Origin: Runella slithyformis DSM 19594
Lineage (GTDB): Bacteria > Bacteroidota > Bacteroidia > Cytophagales > Spirosomataceae
NCBI RefSeq assembly: GCF_000218895.1
Contig: NC_015703.1
Coordinates: forward strand, 5,469,001 to 5,533,000
Length of the DNA stretch: 64,000 nt
Direction of reading: 5' to 3'
In this document: in pieces, positions 35,090-44,985 of the stretch
How positions within the stretch are numbered: position 1 is the stretch's first letter
Layout of the letters: each line of letters opens with the position of its first letter
Translations under genes and position numbers: made by a program
Notes under the pieces: model-generated
Database searches by the model: none
Seen by the model: the letters and a program-made list of their open reading frames with translations, nothing else
Told to the model about the DNA's origin: nothing

Positions 35090-38000
35090 ATGAAAATGAC
35101 ATTTACATGTAAACCAACCCAATGGTTATGGGCACTAATGCTGCTTTGGACAACCGGCACTTTTGCGCAGACCATAAAAGGAAAAATCATTGATGAAAAT
35201 CAACAGGGGCTGCCGGGAGTGAATGTGGTAGAAAAAGGCACCGCCAACGGAACCTCAACGGATGCCAACGGAGCCTTTTCTATCAATGTGACCGGAAAAG
35301 AGGCTGTGTTGGTTCTTTCGTTTGTCGGATACACTCCGCAGGAAATTTCAGTCAATAACAGAACATCGCTCAACGTCACGATGAAGACCGACAACCGGCT
35401 TTTGAATGAAGTCGTGGTAGTGGGATATGGCACCCAGAAAAAGAAGGACCTGACCGGCTCCATTGCCTCCGCCGACTTGGTGGCCTTCAAAGAATCGCCC
35501 AACGTGAGCATTCTCCAATCCCTGAAAGGTTCGTTGCCGGGTTTGACCATCAGCCAAACCAACCGCGCGGGCGATGAGCCTGCCATCAATATTCGGGGTA
35601 CTTCTACCCTCAACGGAAATACGGCTCCGCTGATTATCGTAGACGGGATTATCTTTAACGGTCGTCTTTCCGACATCAACCCTTCGGATGTGGCCAGTGT
35701 GGATGTATTGAAAGACCCCAGCAGCAAGGCTGTTTATGGCTCGCAAGCTGCTAATGGTGTGGTGCTGGTCACGACTAAAACGGGTCGCACGGCTCAAAAG
35801 CCATCCATCACCTATTCAGGAAGTTATGCCATTTCGAACCCGACGGTGAATGCAAAGTTGTTGCGCCGTGATGCCTTTTTAGAAAAAATCAGAGACATTA
35901 ATTATTTGAATGCCTTCACCAAAGAGTCGGGTTATACAGCCGCAAACCCCGCTTGGACATTTGCCAACTCTGAACTCTTTCCCGTTTCCTTAGCGGGTGT
36001 AAACTCCACCAACGACTACGATTGGTATAGCGATTTGACCCAAAATGCATTGATTACCAATCACAACTTGAGCATTTCGGGTGGGTCAGACAAGACCAAC
36101 TATTTTATGTCGGGTGGTTATACCAACGAAAAAGGATTAATCAGAAACGACGATTATGGCCGCTATACAATACGTATCAATTTGGATACAGAAGTAACCA
36201 AATGGCTTACATTGGGAGCAAATACCTCCGGTTCTTTTACGAATTTCTTCAAAGATGCTCCTGATATGAACTCTATCGTGGGCACCAACCCATTGGTATT
36301 GCCAAGAGATGAAAACGGTAATTTTAGAATCAACCCCATTGGCGATTTTCAGGTAAATCCGTTTTTATCGGCCGAAAACGACCGCTACGAAGTACAAAGC
36401 CGTTTGGTAGGTAATTTTTTCGGGATTGTTCGCATTCCGAGCATTCCGGGTTTTAGCTATCGTCTGAATTTTGGCCATAATCTCAAATATTTCAAGAACT
36501 ATGCGGCAAGTATTTACGGTGCGGGTCAGACGGGGTCAGCTTCCAAAAACGATGCGACACAATACGAGCAAACATTGGACAATATCTTCAACTACAAAAA
36601 GAGCTTTGGTAAGCACAATATTGATGTCACGGCTTTGTACGGTTACAACATTGCCAAATTTAATAACACTGCCGCTTCGGGTACCGGTTTTTCGGATCTG
36701 AACCTGTCGTATAACAGCTTGCAACAAGCTGAAATTCAGAAAATAAGCTCTTCTGCCTGGCAGGAAAACTTGCTGTACCAAATGGGAAGTGTAGCCTATA
36801 ATTACGGCAGCAAATACTTAGTCAAAGCTACGGTTCGTCGGGACGGTTTCAGTGGTTTTTCAGCAAATAACAAAACAGGTATTTTCCCTTCTATTGGCCT
36901 TGGTTGGGTGCTTTCAGAAGAAAGTTTCTTTAAAGTTCCCGGTATTGACTATCTCAAAATCAGAGGAAGTTACGGAGAAAATGGTAACAAAGTAGGGCGA
37001 TACAGCTCACTGGCAAGGGTGGCTTCGACCGACGATTCAAAATACGTTTTTGGCGACGGTGGTATGACATCTATCGGTCGGTCAGTAGCTTCATTGGCCA
37101 ACGCCGATCTCAAATGGGAACGTACTCGTGGTATCAACATCGGGCTTGATTTTGCCATTTTGAAAAACCGTATTGATGGCAATATCGAATATTATAATTC
37201 AAACACCAACGACCTGCTATGGCAACAAACGCTGCCCCAAACCTCGGGTTTCGCCAATGTATTTACCAACTTGGGTCAAATCAATAACACAGGTATTGAG
37301 TTTATGCTGCATGGCCAGCCCATCAAAACCGGCGATCTTTCTTGGGATATAACTGTAAACTTTACCCGCAACCGAAACAAAGTGGTCACGATTTTGGGTG
37401 AAGATAAAAACCAAGATGGCGTAGAAGACGACCTCATAGCCAGTGGTTTGTTTATTGGAAAGCCTATTGGAACAATTTACGACTACAAGACGGCGGGTAT
37501 TTATCAACTGGCCGACGAAAAATTGGCGGGTTTTCAAGCGGGAACCTACCGCATTGAGGACCTAAACAAGGATGGTAAAATTACAGCTGCCGATGATCGT
37601 CAGATTTTGGGTAATACCGAACCAGCGTATCTGTTTGGTATTCAAAATACCGTATCCTATAAGCAATTTACATTGCGGGCATTTATAAACTCTGTTCAAG
37701 GAGGTAAAAGCAGCTACTTGGCAGGAAACGCCCCCGCCGGAAACTATGGTACACCCGGAAATGCCACCAATTCCAACTGGTTTGATTTTACTGATTTTTG
37801 GTCGCCACGCAACCCCAATGGAATCCACCCCAATCCCTGGGTACCTACACCTGCCGGTGGAAGAGAATTTTTCCAGCGCAATTTTGTGCGTTTGCAAGAC
37901 ATCTCACTGTCCTACAATCTTTCAGAAAAAACTGCTAAGAAAATCGGGGCATCCAATGCAAAACTATTTGTAAGTGGTAAAAACCTACTTACACTTACCA

Positions 38001-38101
38001 AATGGAAGGGCTGGGATCCGGAAGTGGGCTTAGGTGTAAGTTCTGTCAATGCCTTCCCGGTAATGAAGTCCTATTCTTTTGGCGTTGAAATCACATTTTA
38101 A
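35090..38101 (+). CDS. susC: SusC/RagA-type TonB-dependent outer-membrane transporter
   Basis: 1003 residues. The signal peptide covers about 1-26 (ending TFAQ), the carboxypeptidase-regulatory-like domain about 28-105 (GKIIDENQQGLPGVNV, SFVGYTPQEI), and the plug starts at LNEVVVVGYGTQKKKDLTGSI. The 22-strand barrel runs to the C-terminal SYSFGVEITF. With the SusD partner it forms the pedal-bin complex that imports oligosaccharides across the outer membrane using TonB energy. Length is normal for the family. The gene is followed 64 bp later by susD. It is the import gateway of the polysaccharide locus. Confidence 0.92.
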   Translation: MKMTFTCKPTQWLWALMLLWTTGTFAQTIKGKIIDENQQGLPGVNVVEKGTANGTSTDANGAFSINVTGKEAVLVLSFVGYTPQEISVNNRTSLNVTMKTDNRLLNEVVVVGYGTQKKKDLTGSIASADLVAFKESPNVSILQSLKGSLPGLTISQTNRAGDEPAINIRGTSTLNGNTAPLIIVDGIIFNGRLSDINPSDVASVDVLKDPSSKAVYGSQAANGVVLVTTKTGRTAQKPSITYSGSYAISNPTVNAKLLRRDAFLEKIRDINYLNAFTKESGYTAANPAWTFANSELFPVSLAGVNSTNDYDWYSDLTQNALITNHNLSISGGSDKTNYFMSGGYTNEKGLIRNDDYGRYTIRINLDTEVTKWLTLGANTSGSFTNFFKDAPDMNSIVGTNPLVLPRDENGNFRINPIGDFQVNPFLSAENDRYEVQSRLVGNFFGIVRIPSIPGFSYRLNFGHNLKYFKNYAASIYGAGQTGSASKNDATQYEQTLDNIFNYKKSFGKHNIDVTALYGYNIAKFNNTAASGTGFSDLNLSYNSLQQAEIQKISSSAWQENLLYQMGSVAYNYGSKYLVKATVRRDGFSGFSANNKTGIFPSIGLGWVLSEESFFKVPGIDYLKIRGSYGENGNKVGRYSSLARVASTDDSKYVFGDGGMTSIGRSVASLANADLKWERTRGINIGLDFAILKNRIDGNIEYYNSNTNDLLWQQTLPQTSGFANVFTNLGQINNTGIEFMLHGQPIKTGDLSWDITVNFTRNRNKVVTILGEDKNQDGVEDDLIASGLFIGKPIGTIYDYKTAGIYQLADEKLAGFQAGTYRIEDLNKDGKITAADDRQILGNTEPAYLFGIQNTVSYKQFTLRAFINSVQGGKSSYLAGNAPAGNYGTPGNATNSNWFDFTDFWSPRNPNGIHPNPWVPTPAGGREFFQRNFVRLQDISLSYNLSEKTAKKIGASNAKLFVSGKNLLTLTKWKGWDPEVGLGVSSVNAFPVMKSYSFGVEITF

Positions 38102-38165
38102 AGCCCCTCAAAATCTCCCGATGGGGAAACTTTAATTGATTTAATCAACCAAGATTTTACAAAAA

Positions 38166-39872
38166 ATGAAAAATAACCTATTTAAAATACTCCTTTTGGC
38201 AGGTGGAGTCCTGCTGAATTCAAGTTGTAACGAAGAAGAGTTTTTGAAAGAAGTACCGTTGGACTTTTACAGTCCCGAAAACTCTTTCATTAATGCCGGA
38301 AACTTTGAAGCTGCCCTGACCGATTTGTATTCGAGGGTGCGAGCTATTCAAAGTGTGGATGGAGGTGCAAACCTTTATTCAGAAGTACTCGGTACAGATA
38401 TTGCATTTAATGCCCGTCTGGACCAGTCTCGATTAGGAAGTTACACCGTTTCGCTCACTCCCCAAGGTGATATTCCACGTCAACACTGGATTCGTTGGTA
38501 CAAAATTATTGGCAATGCCAATACCATTATAGCAAGAGCGGCAACATCAAATGTTACAGAAGCCCAAAAGAAACAATTTGCCGCTGAGGCTAAACTTTTC
38601 AGGGCGTATGCCTATCATAAATTGGTACATTTATATGGTGGTGTGCCGTTGATATTGGAAGAAGTAAATACGCCAAGAACCAATTTTACGAGGGCTTCAA
38701 AAGACGATGTGTTGAAGCAAATTATTGCCGATGCTACGGAGGCTGCTGCAAACTTACCCAACGTAGATGCTGTAAAAGATGGCAAGTTGAGCAAAGCCGT
38801 AGCCAACCACCTTTTGGCCGAAACCTATATTGCCGTCAAAGACTACGACAAAGCCATTGCTGCCGCTACCGAAGTAATCGAAAAATCAAATCTGCGATTG
38901 ATGACCGACCGTTTTGGAAGTTTGAGAACCCAGCCTGGTGATGTATTCTATGATTTATTCAGGGTAGGCAATCAAAACCGCAAGGCGGGAAATATGGAGT
39001 CTATTTGGGTAATTCAATATGAGTTAGATGTAATTGGCGGTGTTTTGACCTCATCGGGTAGCCCCATGAATAACCTCGAACGAGTAGTAGCCCCGGCGGT
39101 TTTTTCTATCTCTGACCCAAGTGGCAGAGCTGCTCTGTTAGATAATGCGTCGGCATCAACGCTCAATAGTGGTGGTCGTGGTGTATCTTTCGTTCGCCCC
39201 TCTGATTACTGGACCTACGAAATCTGGGGCTTAGACCCTAAAAAAGACAACCGTAAACTGCCCGCCACGCTTACCGACATCAGAACATCACCTTTCAACA
39301 TTGTGCGTGATTTTGTTTATACCAATCCTGCCTCTCCAAATTTTGTGGGTAAAAGTTTGATTGATTTTCCTGCCCCCAACTGGATAGCTGCTTCTTGGCG
39401 TTGGTATCCGTATCCTTCAAAAGTAACTACTCCCGGTCAACATCCTGCGGGCGTGGTGCAGGATGCTGCTAAACTGACTTTGAAGACCACCGCCGGTCCC
39501 ACGTTTAGAGATATGTACATGATTCGTTTACCCGAAACGATCCTGCTGAGAGCGGAAGCGCAACTGCTGAAAGGCAACGCTGCCGCCGCCGCTGCCGACA
39601 TCAATTTGGTTCGCAACCGTGCCAAAGCAACACCCGTAACAGCCGCCGAAGTTACATTGGATTATATTTTGGACGAAAGAGCGCGTGAATTGATCTTCGA
39701 AGAAGACCGCCGCGTAACGCTCTCACGAATGGGTAAATTGGTGGAAAGAGTAAAAAAATATAACCCGCTCAATGCACCGAATATCCAACCGTTCCACGCC
39801 CTTTTCCCAATTCCTTTCTCCGAAATCGAAGCCAATAAAGACGGAAAATTGGAGCAAAATCCGGGGTATTGA
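38166..39872 (+). CDS. susD: RagB/SusD-family nutrient-binding lipoprotein
   Basis: 568 residues. The lipoprotein signal has Cys21 (LNSSC). The TPR-rich SusD core starts with EEEFLKEVPLDFYSPENSF and includes KKQFAAEAKLFRAYAYHKLVHLYGGVPLI, the hallmark of the family. Near the end YILDERARELIFEEDRRVTLSRMGKL is the conserved closing motif. It caps the SusC barrel on the cell surface and binds the glycan. A strong terminator follows at 39942-39971, which should limit read-through into the enzyme genes. Confidence 0.92.
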   Translation: MKNNLFKILLLAGGVLLNSSCNEEEFLKEVPLDFYSPENSFINAGNFEAALTDLYSRVRAIQSVDGGANLYSEVLGTDIAFNARLDQSRLGSYTVSLTPQGDIPRQHWIRWYKIIGNANTIIARAATSNVTEAQKKQFAAEAKLFRAYAYHKLVHLYGGVPLILEEVNTPRTNFTRASKDDVLKQIIADATEAAANLPNVDAVKDGKLSKAVANHLLAETYIAVKDYDKAIAAATEVIEKSNLRLMTDRFGSLRTQPGDVFYDLFRVGNQNRKAGNMESIWVIQYELDVIGGVLTSSGSPMNNLERVVAPAVFSISDPSGRAALLDNASASTLNSGGRGVSFVRPSDYWTYEIWGLDPKKDNRKLPATLTDIRTSPFNIVRDFVYTNPASPNFVGKSLIDFPAPNWIAASWRWYPYPSKVTTPGQHPAGVVQDAAKLTLKTTAGPTFRDMYMIRLPETILLRAEAQLLKGNAAAAAADINLVRNRAKATPVTAAEVTLDYILDERARELIFEEDRRVTLSRMGKLVERVKKYNPLNAPNIQPFHALFPIPFSEIEANKDGKLEQNPGY

Positions 39873-39941
39873 GAAGTGTAGAGTGTAGGGGTAAAACTGT
39901 AAAAAATAGATAGTAAAATAAGATAGGTTAAAAGTAACATG

Positions 39942-39971
39942 AAAAGGTCGGCAAGCCTTTGCCGACCTTTT
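39942..39971 (+). terminator. Rho-independent terminator after susCD
   Basis: A perfect 13-bp stem AAAAGGTCGGCAA (39942-39954) with its complement (39959-39971) and a 4-nt loop GCCT, ending in TTTT followed by GTTT. It lies between susD and the first glycosidase, only 26 bp before that gene's ATG, so part of the transcripts probably stop here. Confidence 0.8.
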
Positions 39972-39996
39972 GTTTCACCTTTCCAAACCATTGGTT

Positions 39997-41457
39997 ATGA
40001 AGCTATTTGTAAGAAAATGCGTGTTTTTTACGGTAATTTCTCTGCTCATCGGTCTTGATGGAGTTGCTCAATTCATTGATACTTCCAACGAGCGCGTCAA
40101 AACACCGTTAAGCGTTTCGTACAAAAAGATCGGAACCCTGAAACCGCGTTCCACCAAAGAGATTGAAGCATCCCGTATCACGGTCGGTTGTGAAACCCTC
40201 GACCGCGACTTTACGGATTTTAACGGCTATAAAAACTACTTACCGCCCTTGGGCGTCAAAAAAATACGATTACAGGCCGGTTGGGCCAAATGTGAAAAAA
40301 TAAAGGGAGTGTACGATTGGAAGTGGCTCGACGAAATCATTGATTTTGCCGCGGCTAATCGCCTCGAACCGTGGCTGGAAACCTCCTATGGCAACCCCAT
40401 TTACGAAGGCGGCGGTGCGAAAGGCTTACTCAACAGTATGCCTACCTCACCTGAAGGTTGGGCGGCCTACGACAAATGGGTGGAAGCCTTGGTAACGCGC
40501 TACAAAGACCGGGTCAAAGAATGGGAAATATGGAACGAGCCGGACCATCCTATGCAAAAAAATGAGCCCGAAACCGTGGCGGAGATGAACATCCGTACCG
40601 CCGTAATCATCAAACGCATTCAGCCCGAAGCCAAAATTGCGGGACTGGCGTTTGCTTCCCATACCAATACGGCTTATTTGGAGCGATTCCTGAAACCGAT
40701 TGCCGAGCAGGGAAAATTAGACCTGTTTGAATGGATATCGTACCACAGCTATGCCTTTCGTCCCGAAGATTCGTACAAGGGAGTGATGGCCCTGAAAACC
40801 GTGATTGAAAAATATTCCAAAACCCTCAAACTTCGTCAGGGTGAAAACGGAGCCCCTTCGGGTTACATTCCGAGCTATGCCCTGGACAAGTATTATTGGA
40901 CCGAATACTCTCAGGCCAAGTACGACATGCGTCGATTATTGGGCGATTTGGGTAGAGATATTGAAACCTCGGTTTTTACCATTATTGATATTGCTTACGC
41001 CGGAAACCCGCCCGTGTTGAATATGAAAGGCCTCATCCAATCGGATTTTACCAAGGCGGCCATTCGGCCGAAAGTCGCTTATTATGCGGTACAAAATCTG
41101 GCGTCCGTTTTTGATAATACCCTGGAAGCCGCGCCCGGGTTTGCGTTCACCACCAATGCCTCCGAATCGGTTTCGGTCTTTGGGTATCAACACAAAAAGA
41201 CGAAAAAACAACTCATTACACTTTGGCTGGACGGAAACACACCCGGCAACACTTTTACCACCACCCCTACCGACATCACGATTGAAAACGGAAACTTCAG
41301 TAACCCTGTTTGGGTAGATCTGCTGACCGGCCACGTGTATGAAATTCCCAAAGCCCATTGGAGTAAATCGGGAAACAGCTACACATTCAAACAAATTCCG
41401 CTGTATGATTCTCCCGTTTTGATTGCTGATAAATCAATGCTGAAATTGAATAACTGA
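39997..41457 (+). CDS. Secreted clan GH-A glycoside hydrolase, paralogue 1 (GH39-like)
   Basis: 486 residues from the ATG at 39997; a TTG at 39970 lies inside the terminator. Signal peptide about 1-24 (ending GVAQ). The (beta/alpha)8 part has RLQAGWAKCEKIKGVYDW, the acid/base in EWEIWNEPD (Glu181) and the nucleophile in RQGENGAP (Glu283), matching GH39-like enzymes. A C-terminal beta domain includes PVWVDLLTGHVYEIP and ends DSPVLIADKSMLKL. It shares these motifs with the genes at 43483 and 44986. It overlaps the next gene by one base. The substrate, perhaps a beta-linked side chain, is not known. Confidence 0.8.
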   Translation: MKLFVRKCVFFTVISLLIGLDGVAQFIDTSNERVKTPLSVSYKKIGTLKPRSTKEIEASRITVGCETLDRDFTDFNGYKNYLPPLGVKKIRLQAGWAKCEKIKGVYDWKWLDEIIDFAAANRLEPWLETSYGNPIYEGGGAKGLLNSMPTSPEGWAAYDKWVEALVTRYKDRVKEWEIWNEPDHPMQKNEPETVAEMNIRTAVIIKRIQPEAKIAGLAFASHTNTAYLERFLKPIAEQGKLDLFEWISYHSYAFRPEDSYKGVMALKTVIEKYSKTLKLRQGENGAPSGYIPSYALDKYYWTEYSQAKYDMRRLLGDLGRDIETSVFTIIDIAYAGNPPVLNMKGLIQSDFTKAAIRPKVAYYAVQNLASVFDNTLEAAPGFAFTTNASESVSVFGYQHKKTKKQLITLWLDGNTPGNTFTTTPTDITIENGNFSNPVWVDLLTGHVYEIPKAHWSKSGNSYTFKQIPLYDSPVLIADKSMLKLNN

Positions 41458-43418
41458 TGAATGCTAAGCTGCTGATATATACGCTATTCTCCGTGAGTTG
41501 GGTCACCTTGCTGTCCGTGGGCTGTGTCTCACAGCCCGCTCAAGCTCAAAAAACCACAAAATCCATTTCCACAGAATCCATTGCTGAACTCGCCATTGAG
41601 CGGGGATTGAAAGAAATTGACTTGGGCATTTATGGCGGTACGCTATTTATGCACGGCTTGAGTGAGTTGGCGGTGCTGCAAAAAGACCCTAAAAACCTGA
41701 ACCGCGCCATTGAGCTATTTGGGAAATTCAAGACCAAAGAGATCAAAGGACGCGGGAGTTTTATTAGCTACGAAGCGGGCGGCAGCGGTGTGGCCTATCT
41801 GAATTATTTGAAAAAGTCGGACAAACTGAAAGAGCAGGCGGAGGAGTATGCCGACAAAATGTTCAAAAATCAAAAACGTACCTCTGAAGGATTATTGACG
41901 GCTCCGTGGCTCAAAGACAGCCTCGACCAGTTCATGATCGATTGTGCCTTTGCCGTAACGCCCTATATGCTGTACGCCGGCCTGAGCATGAACAAGCCCG
42001 AATACGTAGATCTGGCGGTTTTTGAAACCTTGGAAATGTTTAAAATCCTGAAAGACCCCAACGGCCTGATTCACCAGGGGCGGGGTTTTCAGGGATTGGG
42101 CAAGATTTCGGAAGACAATTGGAGCCGGGGAAATGGGTGGGGCGCTTTTGCGTTGGCGTTTTTAGTACGGGATTTACCCGATACTCACCCCAAGAAAAAA
42201 GAAGTGAATGAGCTCGCTAAAAATTTCTTCACAGCCATTTTGAAATTCCAAAATCAGGAAGGATTGTGGAATCAGGAAATGACGGAACATACTTCATTCG
42301 TCGAAACGTCGGGTAGTGGCCTGATGCTCTTTGGGTTGGGAATTTGTCTCGAAAAAAGAATCATTGACACATCCTATTTGCCGCAATTCATCAAAGGATT
42401 AAGCGGTTACACTTCCTACATCACGCCCGACGGCTCCATCAGCAATGTCACCATAGGCTGTTTGTGCCCCGGTAAAGGCACAAAAAAGGATTACATCAAA
42501 CATGCGTGGAAACTCAACGACATTCACGCGTTCGGCCCCGTGGTATTGGCCTTTACGCAAGCTGCAAAAATGGGCATTAAAGAAATTACCCCTGCCAAAA
42601 GCATAGGCTGTTATGTGACCGATTTCGGCAAACCCATGAAACCGCAGGCTTTTGTGCGCTACATGCCCGAAGCCAACGGAAATATCTGCTGGGAAAATGA
42701 CCGCATTGCCTTCCGCGTCTACGGCCCGCCCGTCAAACACCGGGTGAGCAGCGGGATTGATATTTGGACCAAATCGGTGGATTATCCCATTGTTTCCAAA
42801 TGGTATGATCAAAATAATCAGGGAAAATCCTACCACGATGACCACGGCGAAGGCAACGATTTTTACCATGTGGCATACGGCAGAGGATTGGGCGGTACTG
42901 CTGTTTGGCGAAACGGCAAACCCTACATTTCACAACCGTATGCCACTCACCGAATCTTAAAGAACACCGAAGAAGAAATTGCGTTTGAACTCCATTTTGA
43001 TGCTTGGGATGCCGATGGAATTAAAGTAAGTGAAAAAAAGGTAATCAGTCTGAAAATCGGGACCAACTTCTGCAAAGTCGTCAGCACATTTACCACGGCT
43101 TCAAAAGAACCTTTAACGATAGCCTTGGGGATTTCATACAGCAATAAACCCGAAATAATCAGCGACGCAAAAAAAGGGACCCTGACACTCTGGGAATCCT
43201 TTCAACCCCAAAACGGTGAATTAGGTACTACGGTTAGCGTAAAACCTGCTGATTTTAAAGCCTTTGGCGATTATGAAAAAGAAAAATATATGTTGATAAA
43301 AGCAAAATCAGGCCAACCCATTACCTATTATGTGGGTGCCGGTTGGAGCAAAGCCCCGCAGTTTAAAACTAAGCAGGATTGGTTGAATTACGTCAATGAA
43401 CAGCATTTTTTTAAGTAA
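41457..43418 (+). CDS. GH105/GH88-type unsaturated glycuronyl hydrolase fused to DUF4861 (lipoprotein)
   Basis: 653 residues. A lipoprotein signal is present (LSVGC, Cys about 23). The (alpha/alpha)6 barrel of GH88/GH105 covers about 40-375, with FISYEAGGSG, QFMIDCAFAVTPYMLYAG, DNWSRGNGWGAFALA and HTSFVETSGSGLMLFG. The C-terminal third matches DUF4861 (NDRIAFRVYGPPV, SYHDDHGEGNDFYHVAYG, GTAVWRNGKPYIS). GH105 enzymes hydrate the double bond of lyase-made unsaturated uronides and release 4-deoxy-5-keto-uronate. The fused DUF4861 may bind or act on the same oligosaccharide. The start overlaps the previous stop (TGATG). Confidence 0.85.
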   Translation: MNAKLLIYTLFSVSWVTLLSVGCVSQPAQAQKTTKSISTESIAELAIERGLKEIDLGIYGGTLFMHGLSELAVLQKDPKNLNRAIELFGKFKTKEIKGRGSFISYEAGGSGVAYLNYLKKSDKLKEQAEEYADKMFKNQKRTSEGLLTAPWLKDSLDQFMIDCAFAVTPYMLYAGLSMNKPEYVDLAVFETLEMFKILKDPNGLIHQGRGFQGLGKISEDNWSRGNGWGAFALAFLVRDLPDTHPKKKEVNELAKNFFTAILKFQNQEGLWNQEMTEHTSFVETSGSGLMLFGLGICLEKRIIDTSYLPQFIKGLSGYTSYITPDGSISNVTIGCLCPGKGTKKDYIKHAWKLNDIHAFGPVVLAFTQAAKMGIKEITPAKSIGCYVTDFGKPMKPQAFVRYMPEANGNICWENDRIAFRVYGPPVKHRVSSGIDIWTKSVDYPIVSKWYDQNNQGKSYHDDHGEGNDFYHVAYGRGLGGTAVWRNGKPYISQPYATHRILKNTEEEIAFELHFDAWDADGIKVSEKKVISLKIGTNFCKVVSTFTTASKEPLTIALGISYSNKPEIISDAKKGTLTLWESFQPQNGELGTTVSVKPADFKAFGDYEKEKYMLIKAKSGQPITYYVGAGWSKAPQFKTKQDWLNYVNEQHFFK

Positions 43419-43482
43419 TAATGAAACCATGGATGAAAAATCCGTACAAATCCGTGTTCTATTTAGTTATCATTAAAGTCTT

Positions 43483-44982
43483 ATGAATATTTACAAATTA
43501 CTGACGTTCAGTATTTTAATCGGATTGAGCAGCAGTTTCGCCCAAAAAATCGACACGTCGGCCAATCGGGTAAAGACGGAGTTTACCATTGCGCTGAAAC
43601 GAAACGGCACATTAAAACCCAAAAGCACGAGCGAGATAAAATCCTCCAATTGGCTGCTGGGCTGCGAAACCCTCGACCGCGACATGACGGATTATGAGCA
43701 ATACAAAGCTTACATCGCGCCTCTGGGCATCAAACGCTTACGAATGCAGGCAGGATGGGCCAAAACGGAAAAGGTAAAGGGAGTTTACAATTGGGCTTGG
43801 CTCGACAAAATCATCAATGATGCCGCTGCCCGCGGCTTTGAACCGTGGTTGGAAACAGGCTACGGAAACCCGATCTATCCGGGCGGCGGCGGCGTGAATT
43901 TGAGCGCCGGCATTCCCTCTTCGGAAGAAGCCCTCAAAGCCTGGGACAAATGGGTGGAGGCATTGGTGAATCGTTACAAAGATAAAGTTAAGGAATGGGA
44001 AGTATGGAATGAACCCAATTTTGGCGATAACGAGATCAACCAACCCGAAAAAGTAGCCGAACTGAACATCCGAACGGCCGAGATCATCAAACGTATTCAG
44101 CCCGAAGCTAAAATCTCGGGCCTGGCCATGGGCCACATTGACCTGAAATACGCCGATATTTTTTTCAAAACCATCCATGAAAAAAGCAAAATGAACCTGT
44201 TTGACAACATGACCTACCACGATTACGTCTACAATCCCGATTCCAATTATGGGAAAGTAGGTGAATTGAGAAGGGTTTTGGATAAGTACGCACCCAACGT
44301 CAAACTCCGTCAGGGCGAAAACGGCGCGCCCGCCTTTAACGGCGGAGGTAGGGGAGCGTTGGGTGATTATCAGTGGACCGAACTGTCGCAGGCAAAATGG
44401 GATATCCGTCGCATGTTGGGCGATCTGGGACACGACATCGAATCGAGCATTCTGGGCATCATTGACATGAATTACGGCGTCATGGCAGGGCCGATCAAAC
44501 TGCTGAATGTGAAAGGATTGATTGAGTCGGACTCCACCAAAAGAGCCCTTCGCCCCAAAATGGTCTATTACGCCATGCAACACGTCGTTTCCGTATTTGA
44601 CGATCATCTGGTACGAATTAAACACGTCGAAGACACCCACAATGTCAATATGAAAGTTAATGGAGACGAAGTACGCTACAACAAAGGCACCGACCGAAGC
44701 CTGGCCGTGTATGCCTACGAGCATAAAACCACCAAAAAACAGGTGTTTACCATTTGGAACAACGAATACATTCCAACGAATACCAATACGACGAAAAACA
44801 TAAATTTTACGGTCTTGAACGGCAATTTCGACCAACCGGTCTACGTCGATATGCTGACGGGAGGTATTTATGAAATCCCTGAGAATCAGTGGACTAAAAA
44901 AGAAAACAAATACACATTCAGAAATATACCTGTGTACGATTCTCCCATTTTGATTGCCGACAAATCGGTTTTAAAATACTGA
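43483..44982 (+). CDS. Secreted clan GH-A glycoside hydrolase, paralogue 2 (GH39-like)
   Basis: 499 residues with a signal peptide (about 1-20, ending SSFAQ). The fold and motifs are those of the gene at 39997: RMQAGWAKTEKVKGVYNW, EWEVWNEPN (acid/base) and RQGENGAP (nucleophile). The C-terminal beta domain ends DSPILIADKSVLKY. It has extra residues around AFNGGGRGALGDYQW near the active-site mouth and an insertion around HNVNMKVNGDEVRYNKG, suggesting altered specificity. It follows the GH105 gene and is 3 bp from paralogue 3. Substrate not known. Confidence 0.8.
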   Translation: MNIYKLLTFSILIGLSSSFAQKIDTSANRVKTEFTIALKRNGTLKPKSTSEIKSSNWLLGCETLDRDMTDYEQYKAYIAPLGIKRLRMQAGWAKTEKVKGVYNWAWLDKIINDAAARGFEPWLETGYGNPIYPGGGGVNLSAGIPSSEEALKAWDKWVEALVNRYKDKVKEWEVWNEPNFGDNEINQPEKVAELNIRTAEIIKRIQPEAKISGLAMGHIDLKYADIFFKTIHEKSKMNLFDNMTYHDYVYNPDSNYGKVGELRRVLDKYAPNVKLRQGENGAPAFNGGGRGALGDYQWTELSQAKWDIRRMLGDLGHDIESSILGIIDMNYGVMAGPIKLLNVKGLIESDSTKRALRPKMVYYAMQHVVSVFDDHLVRIKHVEDTHNVNMKVNGDEVRYNKGTDRSLAVYAYEHKTTKKQVFTIWNNEYIPTNTNTTKNINFTVLNGNFDQPVYVDMLTGGIYEIPENQWTKKENKYTFRNIPVYDSPILIADKSVLKY

Positions 44983-44985
44983 AAT

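Noticed and set aside
43738-44835. 365-residue minus-strand ORF inside GH-A paralogue 2
   Set aside because: It is antisense to a gene with both catalytic motifs, and its translation has no domain.
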